Shown one piece after another: positions 8,994 through 17,884 of a DNA stretch of 56,549 nt (position 1 is its first letter; each line of letters opens with the position of its first letter). Below the pieces are notes generated by a model. That model did not search any database, had not been told where the DNA came from, and saw only the letters and a program-made list of their open reading frames with translations. Origin of the DNA: an uncultured Porphyromonadaceae bacterium (GTDB taxonomy: Bacteria > Bacteroidota > Bacteroidia > Bacteroidales > Muribaculaceae); contig CABUIO010000013.1 in assembly GCA_902491625.1 (NCBI GenBank), positions 1 to 56,549 on the forward strand, given 5' to 3'. A program made the translations under genes and the position numbers.

Positions 8994-9068
8994 TGGTACC
9001 TCCGAGGAGAATCGAACTCCTATCAAAAGTTTAGGAAACTTCTATTCTATCCGTTGAACTACGGAGGC
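8994..9068 (-). tRNA. tRNA-Arg (anticodon CCU)
   Basis: The minus strand folds into a full cloverleaf. The acceptor stem GCCTCCG pairs with CGGAGGT (a G-U first pair), and the anticodon loop is TTCCTAA on a 5-bp stem. The T arm has TTCGATT, the discriminator base is A, and CCA is encoded. CCU reads AGG codons. Apart from this tRNA and the two promoters near it, 8860-9283 contains nothing that I can identify. Confidence 0.93.
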
Positions 9069-9101
9069 AGGTGCCGGGAGAGGTCGACTCTGTAGTCAGG
9101 G

Positions 9102-9133
9102 CAAAATTAAAAGTTTTTATTATTAAATCCAAT
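9102..9133 (-). promoter_or_regulatory. Promoter of tRNA-Arg
   Basis: On the minus strand a TAATTTTG -7 element lies at 9109-9102 and ATTG at 9133-9130, 20 bp apart. This is the Bacteroidetes sigma-ABfr pattern, 33 nt upstream of the tRNA 5' end. Confidence 0.65.
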
Positions 9134-9208
9134 AGTGAGACCCAAAATGGGGCAAAAAAAAATGTTAAGAAAGGAGAAAGAGGTAATAGTCATGGTGTCG
9201 GCAACGGG

Positions 9209-9239
9209 TTTCAAGAACGAAATTAATTGTCTAACTTTG
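9209..9239 (+). promoter_or_regulatory. Promoter of the PCMD-type gene
   Basis: TTTC at 9209-9212, 19 bp, then the perfect -7 element TAACTTTG at 9232-9239. The start codon is 44 nt downstream. Confidence 0.7.
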
Positions 9240-9283
9240 CAACTCTGAAGCGCCGAGAGATGTTAATAATGTAGAAAGAAACA

Positions 9284-10261
9284 ATGAAGAGTATGAAAAG
9301 AAGTATGAGGCTTGCCGGTCTGCTTCTGCTTGTCATGACTGCGGTCGTGCCGGCGGAAGCCCTGCGGCTTGAGAAAGTAAACTACGGCGATTTTTCCCAC
9401 TGGATCACACGCCACATCAAGGAGTCGTCCGTGCTGGGGGGCAACACCAAAACGATCTACGCCATAGGGCCGAGCTACACCGTGAACGGCGCCCGCGCCT
9501 TCAAGCCCAGCGGGGGCACGCCGTGGGCCACGAGCAATGTCTACGCCAAAGTGAGCGGAGTGACGAAGGCTTCCGGCTCCGTGACGCCGTTTGACCGCGG
9601 CGGCGGCAACAAGTGTGCCAAGATGGAGACCATCATGGAGAAGGTGAAGGTGGCCGGACTGCTCAACATGAACGTCGTGGTGCCCGGCACGATCTATTTC
9701 GGGCAGGTGTTCGAGCCCATCACCTCGACCAAGAACCCTTACGCCAAGATGGAGATGGGCATCCCCTACACGAAGCGTCCGGCAGCATTGGTTTACGACT
9801 ATAAGGTCGTGATTCCGGCGGGGAACACCCGCACCAAGGCCACAGGCTTCGGCAGCCCGAAGACCCTTCAGGGGCGCGACGACTGCGAGGTATACGTGAT
9901 GCTGCAGCGCCGCTGGGAAGACGCCAAGGGCAATATCTATGCCAAGCGCGTGGGCACCGGCCGCGAGCGTTTCTCCAGATCGAGCAACGGCTGGGTGACA
10001 GGCCATCAGCTCCCGATCCACTACGGCGACATCACCGGCAAGAGCTACTACAAGCCTTACATGGGTCTGCTCGACGGCTCCAAGGCTTACTACGCACGCA
10101 ACTCCAAGGGGAAGATCGTGCCGGTGCATGAGATCGGATGGGACAGCGCTGACGCCACCCCGACCCATGTGCTGGTGATGATGTCCTCGGGCAGCGGCGA
10201 GGCTTACGTGGGCACCGTGGGCAATACCCTCTATGTCGACAACATCGCCTTCGGATTCTAA
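9284..10261 (+). CDS. Secreted PCMD-domain-like protein
   Basis: This 325-residue protein has a signal peptide ending around AEA (residues 22-24). The rest resembles the putative carbohydrate metabolism (PCMD) domain of Bacteroidetes. It has a block NPYAKMEMGIPYTKRPAAL in the middle and ends in a block with THVLVMMSSGSGEA followed by LYVDNIAFGF, the usual carbohydrate-binding-like C-terminal edge. PCMD proteins occur in polysaccharide utilisation settings, but no glycan genes flank this one. Three in-frame ATGs (9284, 9293, 9302) could start it. Its TAA stop (10259-10261) is formed by the first three bases of a 22-bp inverted repeat, so the C-terminus may have been set by insertion of that element. 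Confidence 0.65.
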   Translation: MKSMKRSMRLAGLLLLVMTAVVPAEALRLEKVNYGDFSHWITRHIKESSVLGGNTKTIYAIGPSYTVNGARAFKPSGGTPWATSNVYAKVSGVTKASGSVTPFDRGGGNKCAKMETIMEKVKVAGLLNMNVVVPGTIYFGQVFEPITSTKNPYAKMEMGIPYTKRPAALVYDYKVVIPAGNTRTKATGFGSPKTLQGRDDCEVYVMLQRRWEDAKGNIYAKRVGTGRERFSRSSNGWVTGHQLPIHYGDITGKSYYKPYMGLLDGSKAYYARNSKGKIVPVHEIGWDSADATPTHVLVMMSSGSGEAYVGTVGNTLYVDNIAFGF

Positions 10262-10471
10262 GAGTATGTTTACTTTTAAACCAAATTAAACTTATCCCCA
10301 TATAATCCGAGTATGTTTCCTGAATTTTTGACTTCATCACAAATGATCTTTCCGGCGCTTTCAGCCGAGTCTCATCGGTCACGATGCCCGCATCGCTCCC
10401 TCTTCGACTCGCTGAAATCACTCGAAAATCTCTATTTGTGATAAAATCATTTAAAAGTAAACATACTCTTA
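10259..10471. repeat. Structured non-coding element A with 22-bp terminal inverted repeats
   Basis: Perfect 22-bp arms lie at 10259-10280 and 10450-10471. Nested inside is a 9-bp inverted pair ATCACAAAT / ATTTGTGAT (10336-10344, 10434-10442) flanking a folded core at 10354-10419. Read on the minus strand the core begins GATTT and ends AAAGCGCC. It has a central hairpin CGATGC-GG-GCATCG and an outer stem TTTCAGC/GCTGAAA plus GAGTC/GACTC. GAGTATGTTT from the arm is repeated at 10309. A diverged relative lies at 35953-36103. The layout suggests a MITE-like element or structured RNA; it is not a coding region. Confidence 0.8.
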
Positions 10472-10493
10472 ACTTCTTAATCACAAAAATACT

Positions 10494-11498
10494 ATGCCAA
10501 AAGAATACAGACTGACGTCGGAGCATCCCGAAGATCTCGACGCACAGAGCCTCCTGCCGGATCTGGTAAAGAATCAGGACACCATGACCACCGGCGCCGC
10601 CGGTCAGGTCGACGAGGGCCACCGCGCAGGATTCGTCAACATCGTGGGCAATCCCAATGTGGGCAAATCTACATTGATGAACGACATGGTGGGAGAACGC
10701 ATCTCCATCATCACCAGCAAGGCCCAGACCACACGCCACCGCATCAACGGCATCGTGAACGCTCCGGGCTATCAGATAGTGTTCTCGGACACTCCGGGTG
10801 TGCTCAAGCCAAAATACAAACTTCAGGAGTCGATGCTCAGCTTCTCGGAGGGCGCCCTGACCGACGCCGACATCCTGCTCTACGTCACCGACGTGGTGGA
10901 GGATCCGCTTAAGAACAAGGACTTCCTCGACAAGGTGGCCAAGGAACGCATCCCGGTGCTTCTGGTCATCAACAAGATAGACCTTCTTAAAGACAATGCC
11001 GAGCTCAACGAGCTGATCAACCGATGGCGCGTCATCCTGCCCAAGGCCGAAATTTTCCCTGTGAGCGCCAAGGAGCGCTTCAATGTCGACAATCTGCTCC
11101 ACCGCATCGTGGAGCTCCTGCCGCTCTCCCCTCCATTCTTCGGCAAGGACGCCCTGACGGACAAGCCGGCACGTTTCTTCGTGACCGAGATCATCCGCGA
11201 AAAGATGCTTCTCAATTACGACAAGGAGGTGCCATACAGCGCCGAGGTGATCGTGGAGAAATTCGAGGAGAAGGAGCACAGCATCCACATCATGACGGTG
11301 GTCTACGTCGAGCGCGACTCGCAGAAGGCGATCCTCATCGGCAAGGGTGGGGCAAAGATCAAGCATGTGGGCATCGAGGCCCGCAAGGACATCGAGAAAT
11401 TCTTCGGCAAGAAGGTCTTTCTGGAGATTTTCGTGAAGGTGGAGAAGGACTGGCGCAACCGCGAGAGCAAGCTGCGCGCCTTCGGATACATGGAATAA
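10494..11498 (+). CDS. era: GTPase Era
   Basis: Era is an essential GTPase that binds 16S rRNA during 30S subunit maturation. The G1 motif GNPNVGKST is near residue 53, G3 is DTPGV, G4 is NKID and G5 is SAKE. The C-terminal half carries a KH domain with the GKGGAKIK loop that contacts RNA. The 334-residue length exceeds the usual about 300 because of an N-terminal extension of about 45 residues before AGFVNIVGNPNVG. An internal ATG at 10584 would shorten it to a more typical size, so the start is uncertain. It lies 19 nt upstream of der and just downstream of structured element A. Confidence 0.95.
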   Translation: MPKEYRLTSEHPEDLDAQSLLPDLVKNQDTMTTGAAGQVDEGHRAGFVNIVGNPNVGKSTLMNDMVGERISIITSKAQTTRHRINGIVNAPGYQIVFSDTPGVLKPKYKLQESMLSFSEGALTDADILLYVTDVVEDPLKNKDFLDKVAKERIPVLLVINKIDLLKDNAELNELINRWRVILPKAEIFPVSAKERFNVDNLLHRIVELLPLSPPFFGKDALTDKPARFFVTEIIREKMLLNYDKEVPYSAEVIVEKFEEKEHSIHIMTVVYVERDSQKAILIGKGGAKIKHVGIEARKDIEKFFGKKVFLEIFVKVEKDWRNRESKLRAFGYME

Positions 11499-11517
11499 AC
11501 GCAAAAAGAACAATCCA

Positions 11518-12837
11518 ATGTCAAAGTTAATAGCTATAGTCGGACGCCCGAACGTGGGTAAATCGACCCTTTTCAACCGCCTGACGCAGAGCCGCGCCGC
11601 TATTGTCGACGACACCGCGGGCACGACACGCGACCGCCAGTATGGTAAAGTGGACTGGTGCGGCCAGGAATTCTCCATCATCGACACCGGCGGCTGGGTG
11701 GTCAATTCCGACGATGTGTTTGAGGAGGAAATCAACAAGCAGGTTGAGATCGCCATCGAGGAGGCCGACGTGATCCTTTTCGTGGTGGACGCCACCACAG
11801 GGGTGACCGATCTCGACGACCACGTGGCCGAGATCCTGCGCCGCAGCAAGAAACCGGTGATCCTCGTGGCCAACAAGACCGACGACGGCGACGCCCGCTT
11901 CAATGTGTCGGAATTCTACAGTCTGGGTCTTGGCGATCCGGTGGACATCAGCGCCATCAACGGCTCAGGCACGGGCGATCTGCTCGACCTCGTGGTGAAG
12001 GACATGCCTAAAAAGGATGACGATGAGGAGGAGCATGAGGAGAATATCCCGCGATTCGCCATCGTGGGTCGTCCCAATGCCGGAAAATCGTCGATCATCA
12101 ACGCTTTCATCGGCGAAGACCGGCACATAGTGACCGACATCGCCGGTACCACACGCGACTCCATCTACCACCGCTACAACAAGTTCGGCTTCGACTTCTA
12201 TCTCGTCGACACCGCCGGAATCCGCAAGAAGAACAAGGTGCATGAAGACATCGAATATTACTCCGTGATCCGCTCGGTGCGCGCCATCGAGAACAGCGAC
12301 GTCTGCATCCTGCTGATCGACGCCACACGCGGCATCGAGGCACAGGACGCCAACATCTTCTCCCTCATCCAGCGCAACCGCAAGGGTCTTGTAGTGTGCG
12401 TCAACAAATGGGACATCGCCCCCGACAAGAGCCTTGAGGCACAGAAACGTATGGAAGAGGCCATCCGCTCGCGCTTCGCTCCTTTCACGGACTTCCCCAT
12501 CATCTTCGGCTCGGCGCTCACCAAGCAGCGCATATATAAGGTGATCGAAACCGCCGTGGATGTCTACAAGAACCGGCGCCGCATCCTCCCCACATCGCAG
12601 CTAAACAGCTACATGCTCGAGGTCATCGCGCAGACACCGCCGCCGGCCAACAAGGGCAAATACGTGAAGATCAAATATGTGACCATGCTCAAGGACGCCA
12701 TCATCCCCACATTCGTCTTCTTCTGCAATCTGCCGCAGTGGGTGAAGGAACCCTACCGCCGCTTTCTGGAGAACAAGATCAGGGAGAAATGGGACTTCCA
12801 CGGCACTCCGATAGCGATCTTCATGCGCGACAAATAA
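11518..12837 (+). CDS. der: Ribosome biogenesis GTPase Der (EngA)
   Basis: This 439-residue protein has two consecutive GTPase domains, the hallmark of EngA/Der. The first has GRPNVGKST and DTGGW. The second has GRPNAGKSS and DTAGIRKK, and its G4 motif NKWD is around residue 300. A KH-like C-terminal domain of about 90 residues follows. Der acts in 50S subunit assembly. An acidic linker (DDDEEEHEEN) separates the two G domains. It is directly downstream of era, probably co-transcribed. Confidence 0.95.
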   Translation: MSKLIAIVGRPNVGKSTLFNRLTQSRAAIVDDTAGTTRDRQYGKVDWCGQEFSIIDTGGWVVNSDDVFEEEINKQVEIAIEEADVILFVVDATTGVTDLDDHVAEILRRSKKPVILVANKTDDGDARFNVSEFYSLGLGDPVDISAINGSGTGDLLDLVVKDMPKKDDDEEEHEENIPRFAIVGRPNAGKSSIINAFIGEDRHIVTDIAGTTRDSIYHRYNKFGFDFYLVDTAGIRKKNKVHEDIEYYSVIRSVRAIENSDVCILLIDATRGIEAQDANIFSLIQRNRKGLVVCVNKWDIAPDKSLEAQKRMEEAIRSRFAPFTDFPIIFGSALTKQRIYKVIETAVDVYKNRRRILPTSQLNSYMLEVIAQTPPPANKGKYVKIKYVTMLKDAIIPTFVFFCNLPQWVKEPYRRFLENKIREKWDFHGTPIAIFMRDK

Positions 12838-12848
12838 CACGCGAGTCG

Positions 12849-12885
12849 CCCCGCGGCTGAACGTCGCCACAAGGCGTCCGCGGGG
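12849..12885. other. G+C-rich hairpin after der
   Basis: CCCCGCGG (12849-12856) pairs with CCGCGGGG (12878-12885), with an inner CGCC/GGCG pair. The following sequence is A-rich rather than T-rich on the + strand, so it is not a canonical terminator for der, though it may still stabilise the 3' end. Confidence 0.5.
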
Positions 12886-12913
12886 TGAAAAAACTATAAA
12901 AAAACCGCGATAC

Positions 12914-12944
12914 TTGCAAATTAGGATAAAACTGACTACCTTTG
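12914..12944 (+). promoter_or_regulatory. Promoter of the DUF177-rpmF-fabH unit
   Basis: TTG at 12914-12916, 20 bp, then a perfect TACCTTTG -7 element at 12937-12944. It is 83 nt ahead of the DUF177 start. Confidence 0.75.
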
Positions 12945-13027
12945 TGCACTTTTTGTGGGGAGGATAGATTTCTCCCCCGATTCGCAACGCCGCATGAGGC
13001 GCGGACATTTAGAGTCAACTCACCGTT

Positions 13028-13564
13028 ATGGGCAAATATGCAGCGTATAAGGTGAATCTCGGCAATCTTGCCGAAGGTCACTATGAGAAGGATCTCGACA
13101 TCGACACAACGTTCTTCCGCAACATGGAGAACGATAGTGTGATCGATGCCGATGTCAAGGTGCATCTGGATCTGGAGTTTCGCAACGGCATCTACGATTG
13201 CAGTTTCACTCTGAAGGGAATGATGCACATCCCCTGCGACCGCTGCCTCGACCCGATGGAGCATCCGGTGGACACGACCTACCATATCGCCGTGAAGTAC
13301 GGTCCGGAATACGACGATTCGTCGGACGACGTGCTGGTCATCCCCGACACCGACATGTCGCTGAACGTGGCCTACATGCTCTACGACACTCTGGTACTGA
13401 CCATCCCGATGCGCCATGTCCACCCGGCCGGCAAATGCAACAAGGCAATGTCCGAAGTGCTCAGCCGCCATTCCACCGAGGCAGAGGACACCATCGAGGA
13501 GGCTCAGGAACTCGCGCAGCGCGACATGCAGGAGGAAAACGAAAAGGAGGACAGCGAAATCTAA
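13028..13564 (+). CDS. YceD/DUF177 family protein
   Basis: This 178-residue protein has the DUF177 signature CDRCLDPMEHPV near residue 73 and the second cysteine block HPAGKCNK near residue 138. YceD-family proteins are encoded next to rpmF in many bacteria and plants and are linked to 23S rRNA/50S accumulation. Here it also precedes rpmF, with a 111-nt spacer. The C-terminus is strongly acidic. The start ATG follows a clear promoter. Confidence 0.88.
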   Translation: MGKYAAYKVNLGNLAEGHYEKDLDIDTTFFRNMENDSVIDADVKVHLDLEFRNGIYDCSFTLKGMMHIPCDRCLDPMEHPVDTTYHIAVKYGPEYDDSSDDVLVIPDTDMSLNVAYMLYDTLVLTIPMRHVHPAGKCNKAMSEVLSRHSTEAEDTIEEAQELAQRDMQEENEKEDSEI

Positions 13565-13675
13565 AGACAACCCGACGGATCCGTCGCGGCACAGCGGACT
13601 GACTGAAGACGTAAACCGGCAACGGATCCGACAGATATAAACCAGTAACAAAAAAACAATAAAAGATAAGCAACA

Positions 13676-13858
13676 ATGGCACATCCTAAACGTAAACAAT
13701 CGAAGACACGTACAGCGAAACGCCGCACCCATGACAAAGCTGTGGCCCCCACACTGGCAGTATGCCCCAACTGCGGTGCATGGCATATCTACCACACCGT
13801 ATGTGGCGAATGTGGCTATTACCGTGGCAAAGTAGCTATCGAAAAGGCTGCTATCTAA
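13676..13858 (+). CDS. rpmF: 50S ribosomal protein L32
   Basis: This 60-residue protein has the L32 N-terminus MAHPKRKQSKTRTAKRRTH. A zinc ribbon has Cys pairs CPNC and CGEC spaced as in zinc-binding (C+) L32 proteins. It sits between DUF177 and fabH, the usual neighbourhood. Since the Cys motif is intact, it is the zinc-dependent form. Confidence 0.97.
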   Translation: MAHPKRKQSKTRTAKRRTHDKAVAPTLAVCPNCGAWHIYHTVCGECGYYRGKVAIEKAAI

Positions 13859-13871
13859 GAGAATCGCATAG

Positions 13872-13904
13872 GCCCACATCACCACTACCCTGCGGGATGT
13901 GGGC
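13872..13904 (+). terminator. Hairpin after rpmF, possible partial terminator
   Basis: GCCCACATC and GATGTGGGC form a perfect 9-bp stem with a 15-nt loop 13 nt after the rpmF stop. The tail (TTATATGC) has few T, so it may attenuate rather than end transcription into fabH. Confidence 0.45.
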
Positions 13905-14090
13905 TTATATGCATCTTCAATTATCCCCCGGAAGGGAAAGACCGATATTGTGTCCTCGCAATGTCGGCGTTCTTGCGTAGATTGCGGACAGTATCGCCGT
14001 CTCCGGCCGCGCCCCCGCCGGGCGCCAACGCAACCCCGGAGGGCTTTCAAAGCAATCAAAACATCTATAAATCAATCGCTTAACAAAAGC

Positions 14091-15086
14091 ATGGTCAACG
14101 CTAAAATTTCCGGCATCGCTTCCTACGTACCCGATGACATACTCGACAATGAGATGCTCTCCAAAATGGTCGATACCTCCGACGAATGGATCACGACCCG
14201 CGTGGGTGTCAAGGAGCGCCGTATTCTCCACGAAGAAGGGAAAGGCTCGGGCTATCTGGGCACCAAGGCAGTGCTCAAGCTGCTTGCCGACACCGGCACG
14301 AATCCCGACGACATCGACCTGGTGATCTGCGCCACTTCCAACCCAGATTACCGCTTCCCCTCGACAGCATCCGTCATAGCCCACGACTCCGGACTTCGCA
14401 AGGCCTACGCCTACGACATCCAGGCCGCCTGCGCCGGATTCATTGTGACGGCTCAGGCCGCCAAAGCCTACATAGTCTCCGGCCTTGCGAAGAAGGTCAT
14501 CGTCGTCTGCGCAGAAAAGATGTCGAGCATGACCGACTATCAGGACCGTTCGACATGTCCCCTCTTCGGCGACGCAGCCGCTGCAGTGCTCATCGAGCCT
14601 ACCGACGAGCCTGTGGGCATCATCGACGGCGAATTTCATGTCGACGGCGAAGGTCTCAGCCATCTGCTGATGAAAGCCGGCGGATCCGTAAAACCCACAA
14701 CCCACGAGACCGTCGACGCCCGCGAACACTATATCTATCAGGAAGGCCGCGCTGTCTACAAGCACGCCGTCAGCAACATGCTCTCCTCCTCCCTTACCGT
14801 CATGGAGCGCAACGGTCTGACGCCTGACAACATCGACTATTTCGTGCCTCATCAGGCCAATCTGCGCATCATCGAGGCCGTGGCACAGCGTGCCGGTGTG
14901 CCGGACGAGAAAGTACTCGTCAACATCCAGCACTACGGCAACACATCGGCAGCCTCCATTCCCCTCTGTCTGGACGAATTCAAGGACAGATTCCACAAAG
15001 GAGACAAAATCGTGATGACAGCCTTCGGAGCAGGTTTCACATGGGGAGCCATGTATCTGATCTGGGCCTACGATCCCAAGAAATAA
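14091..15086 (+). CDS. fabH: Beta-ketoacyl-ACP synthase III
   Basis: FabH condenses acetyl-CoA with malonyl-ACP to start type II fatty acid synthesis. The catalytic Cys is in DIQAACAGF (about residue 113). His is in PHQANLRI (about 260) and Asn in HYGNTSAASIP (about 290), giving the full Cys-His-Asn triad. The ATG at 14091 gives 331 residues and a normal N-terminus (VNAKISGIASYVPDDILDN). The open frame extends upstream to 13899, but that stretch is Arg/Pro-rich and unlike the family. plsX, commonly between rpmF and fabH, is absent. A strong terminator follows. Confidence 0.95.
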   Translation: MVNAKISGIASYVPDDILDNEMLSKMVDTSDEWITTRVGVKERRILHEEGKGSGYLGTKAVLKLLADTGTNPDDIDLVICATSNPDYRFPSTASVIAHDSGLRKAYAYDIQAACAGFIVTAQAAKAYIVSGLAKKVIVVCAEKMSSMTDYQDRSTCPLFGDAAAAVLIEPTDEPVGIIDGEFHVDGEGLSHLLMKAGGSVKPTTHETVDAREHYIYQEGRAVYKHAVSNMLSSSLTVMERNGLTPDNIDYFVPHQANLRIIEAVAQRAGVPDEKVLVNIQHYGNTSAASIPLCLDEFKDRFHKGDKIVMTAFGAGFTWGAMYLIWAYDPKK

Positions 15087-15108
15087 GATATAACGTAATT
15101 CCATAAAG

Positions 15109-15150
15109 TCAGGGTGTGTCGCTTTTGGTACGGCACACCCTGATATTTTT
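15109..15150 (+). terminator. Intrinsic terminator of fabH
   Basis: TCAGGGTGTG and CACACCCTGA form a 10-bp stem, extended by a wobble and two more pairs, followed by TATTTTT. It is placed between the convergent fabH and transglutaminase genes. Confidence 0.85.
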
Positions 15151-15217
15151 CGGCATATTTGAGGTCTGTAGGAGCGACATAAAGCCTGGATTGGAACGCC
15201 ACTACAGATGCACATGG

Positions 15218-17860
15218 TTATTCGCGGAGGCGGGAGAGGAGGTCGAGAAGACGGTCGGCGGTGCCGATGGTGTAGCCCTGACTGACGTAGACGACGCGGT
15301 TGAAGGTGTCGGCCACTATCGTGACGGGGAGTTCGCCGGCCTCAAGCTTGAGGTTTGTCCGCAGTTCGTCGAGTATACGTCCGTCGATGTCATGGCCTAT
15401 GACGACGTTGTCTGGCAGACGGAATGTGGCGTCGGGCGCTGCGCGGCGCATCCTGTCGGCGTCGGCATAGAGAAGTACGATCTTGCGTCCGTCGGAGCTG
15501 AATTTGTCGGCAAGAGTGCTTATCTCGTTGAGCACGTGTGATGTAGGTTCATGATTGGGCGCTCCGTAGACGAGCGTATAGTAGCCTCGGCCTGTGGCGC
15601 TGAGCAATGACCTATCGAAGCCGGAAGCGTCTGTGAAAAGGTTCTCGGAATTGAAGGAACCGACCACCTGCACCCCGGTGGTGTCCTGGCGAATCGTCAG
15701 CGGCACGCGGGTCTCTGTTCCGGACGTGACGTTGAAGAATGAACTGCGTGCCAGCACACTGCCGTCGGCCATGCGCTGGCCGGTGGTGAGCAGATAAAGT
15801 CCCGGGTCGAAAGCGGTGTAGTTGGCGTTGATCCAGGAGAGCGTGGCCTCTTCGTCGAACTCGAGCAGCCTCGGAGTTCCCTCTTCAATCTTGGATATGG
15901 TGAAGTGGGTGTAATATTTGGGGTCGTCGATGCGTCCGGCGGGTGTGTAGGCAAATTGTACCGATCCGGTCGGTGTGGCTCCTTTTGCATCGGAAGCATC
16001 CGATGCCGCGCCGAGTGAGGCGTCGATCCAGGCGTTGCCGTCGTGCCATTGCGTCTTGCCGGTCACCGGATCTATGCGTGAGGGAATCCCCATGGCTCTT
16101 GCCGAGGCCACGAAGAATATGGAGCGCGAGAGGTCGTCGGCCTTGCGCACGCGCCATACGGCGGAGGGATGTATGCGCAGTCTGCCGGGATTCCAGACCG
16201 GATCGGGCTTGATGTTGCGGCTCACCCAGGAGACCCAGAGCGACGGATCCTCGCGGTATTTCCGCACGTCGACCGGAGAGATATCGCCGAGAAATTTGCT
16301 GACAAATGGCTCCAGTCCCTCATTCTCGACACGCGGATTCAGTATATAACTGTTGAACAGGGGCGTATCCTGCCGGGAGATCAGGAGTCGGTCGGAGACG
16401 ACATCCATCGGAATGTCGCGCCTGTCTTTCTCACTGACGGCCAGCAGGATGTCGAGGATGGTATCTCTCTGTTGCGGCGCGGAACTGCGGAGAAGATTTT
16501 CTATGGCGCCGTGGTTGCCGCGCGATTCGACAAGTATCTTCACCGCCTTGTCAGGGTCGATGCCTGTCTCAGCCGCAAACGCGCGTGCGGATTCCTCAGT
16601 GGCGAACGTGGATGTGTAGGCGCTGCGGATCGAGTCCTCGTGCTGTTTCCGAGCCTCATTTGCGGCCACTTGGTCGGCCGAAGGCTTCGGAAGCCTGGCG
16701 GAAGGTTTCGGTGGCACGATGTCGAACTCCACCGGATCAAGATTATGGCGGTCGTCACGGTCGAGGCGTATCGTGAGCGGAGTGGTGGCGGAAGGTGTTA
16801 GCCTTCCCAGACCGAAGCGGCTGCCGTCGGTGGCCCATACAACCATGTCGCCCATGCCCGAGACGAGCGAGGCTTTGCCGTCGGCTCCGCTCCTCTTGCG
16901 TGCCACGGGATAATACTCGCCGTAATTATAGAGCATGAAAAGCACCGCGGCGTCCTCAACAGGTTTACCGGCTCTATCGGTAACAAGCACGTTCTTTTCC
17001 GAGACCGGAGCGTAGTTCTGGGTGACGTTGATCGTGGTGTTGACTGCGGAGCGTCCGATGCGTTCTTCGGGACCGTCGTAATATCCGTAGGCGTTTGTGG
17101 TCATGAGCATGCCTCGCGAAGCCGGGAGGTTGAACCATGCCATATTGAGCAGCGGCTCAGGCTCGCAGGCGCCGAGGAACCACCATTTCCCGTCGGCCCA
17201 GGCCTCCACCCATGCGTGGTTGTCGTCGGTGTGTGCCCATCGCGGGGTGTAGACCTGACGTGCCGGGATGCCGACAGAGCGGAGCGCAGCCACGGTGAAT
17301 GTGGATTCCTCGCCGCAACGGCCTATGGCCTGGCTCACAGTGGAGAGCGGAGTGGAAGTACGTCCGTCGCTCGGGCGGTAAGTGGCCTTCTCGTGACACC
17401 AGTGGTTCACCTCCAGGATTGCATCGCGCATGGAGAGCCCCTTCACGCGGTCGCGCAGCTCGGCGTAGAAGATGCCACGGCTGTCGTCGAGATCCTCGTT
17501 GTTGACGCGCACCGGGAGCACGAAATGCCTAAACTCGCGGTCGGGCACGCTGTCGCCCCAAGGCATCTCGGCCTTCGTGCGAAGTGAGAGCCTGACATTG
17601 TCAAGGAAATATTGCGGCGTGCGGTTGACCATATCGGGCCACGGCATGTAGGCGTAAAGGAACTCAAGCGCATCCTTTTCGGCGCCTTCAGGCAAGCGTG
17701 CCGAGCGCATGAATTCGGTCACGCGGTTGTCGGAAGCGGTGTCCATTCTGGCGGTGAAATCACTGTGGAAATGTGTCGCGGCGCCATCGTGGGTCGCAGC
17801 AGATGCGAGACCCGGCAGCAATGCTGCGGCAGCCAGTGTGGTGTATATCAGTCTTTTCAT
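15218..17860 (-). CDS. Secreted transglutaminase-like domain protein
   Basis: This 880-residue protein begins with a signal peptide (cleavage near LASAATH). The transglutaminase-like core has Cys in GRCGEES (about residue 182) and His in DDNHAWVEAWADGKWWFLGA. The position where a catalytic Asp would follow reads GACEPEP, so the third residue of the triad differs from the textbook pattern. The larger C-terminal part includes a thioredoxin-like stretch near the end (ILYADADRMRR, then GELPVTIVADTFNRVVYVSQG). It could be a protease or amidase acting on exogenous protein or peptidoglycan. It is the last gene of a leftward group, 24 nt after cutC. Confidence 0.75.
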   Translation of the reverse strand: MKRLIYTTLAAAALLPGLASAATHDGAATHFHSDFTARMDTASDNRVTEFMRSARLPEGAEKDALEFLYAYMPWPDMVNRTPQYFLDNVRLSLRTKAEMPWGDSVPDREFRHFVLPVRVNNEDLDDSRGIFYAELRDRVKGLSMRDAILEVNHWCHEKATYRPSDGRTSTPLSTVSQAIGRCGEESTFTVAALRSVGIPARQVYTPRWAHTDDNHAWVEAWADGKWWFLGACEPEPLLNMAWFNLPASRGMLMTTNAYGYYDGPEERIGRSAVNTTINVTQNYAPVSEKNVLVTDRAGKPVEDAAVLFMLYNYGEYYPVARKRSGADGKASLVSGMGDMVVWATDGSRFGLGRLTPSATTPLTIRLDRDDRHNLDPVEFDIVPPKPSARLPKPSADQVAANEARKQHEDSIRSAYTSTFATEESARAFAAETGIDPDKAVKILVESRGNHGAIENLLRSSAPQQRDTILDILLAVSEKDRRDIPMDVVSDRLLISRQDTPLFNSYILNPRVENEGLEPFVSKFLGDISPVDVRKYREDPSLWVSWVSRNIKPDPVWNPGRLRIHPSAVWRVRKADDLSRSIFFVASARAMGIPSRIDPVTGKTQWHDGNAWIDASLGAASDASDAKGATPTGSVQFAYTPAGRIDDPKYYTHFTISKIEEGTPRLLEFDEEATLSWINANYTAFDPGLYLLTTGQRMADGSVLARSSFFNVTSGTETRVPLTIRQDTTGVQVVGSFNSENLFTDASGFDRSLLSATGRGYYTLVYGAPNHEPTSHVLNEISTLADKFSSDGRKIVLLYADADRMRRAAPDATFRLPDNVVIGHDIDGRILDELRTNLKLEAGELPVTIVADTFNRVVYVSQGYTIGTADRLLDLLSRLRE

Positions 17861-17884
17861 CGGTGTGTATGCTAAGCGGGTGAA

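Noticed and set aside
10032..11903. A 623-codon leftward open frame across era, der and the PCMD gene
   Set aside because: It lies antisense to well-supported GTPase genes, has no domain, and results from high G+C codon usage.
13899..14090. N-terminal extension of fabH
   Set aside because: The translation is Arg/Pro/Cys-rich and unlike FabH, and ATG 14091 starts exactly at the family N-terminus.
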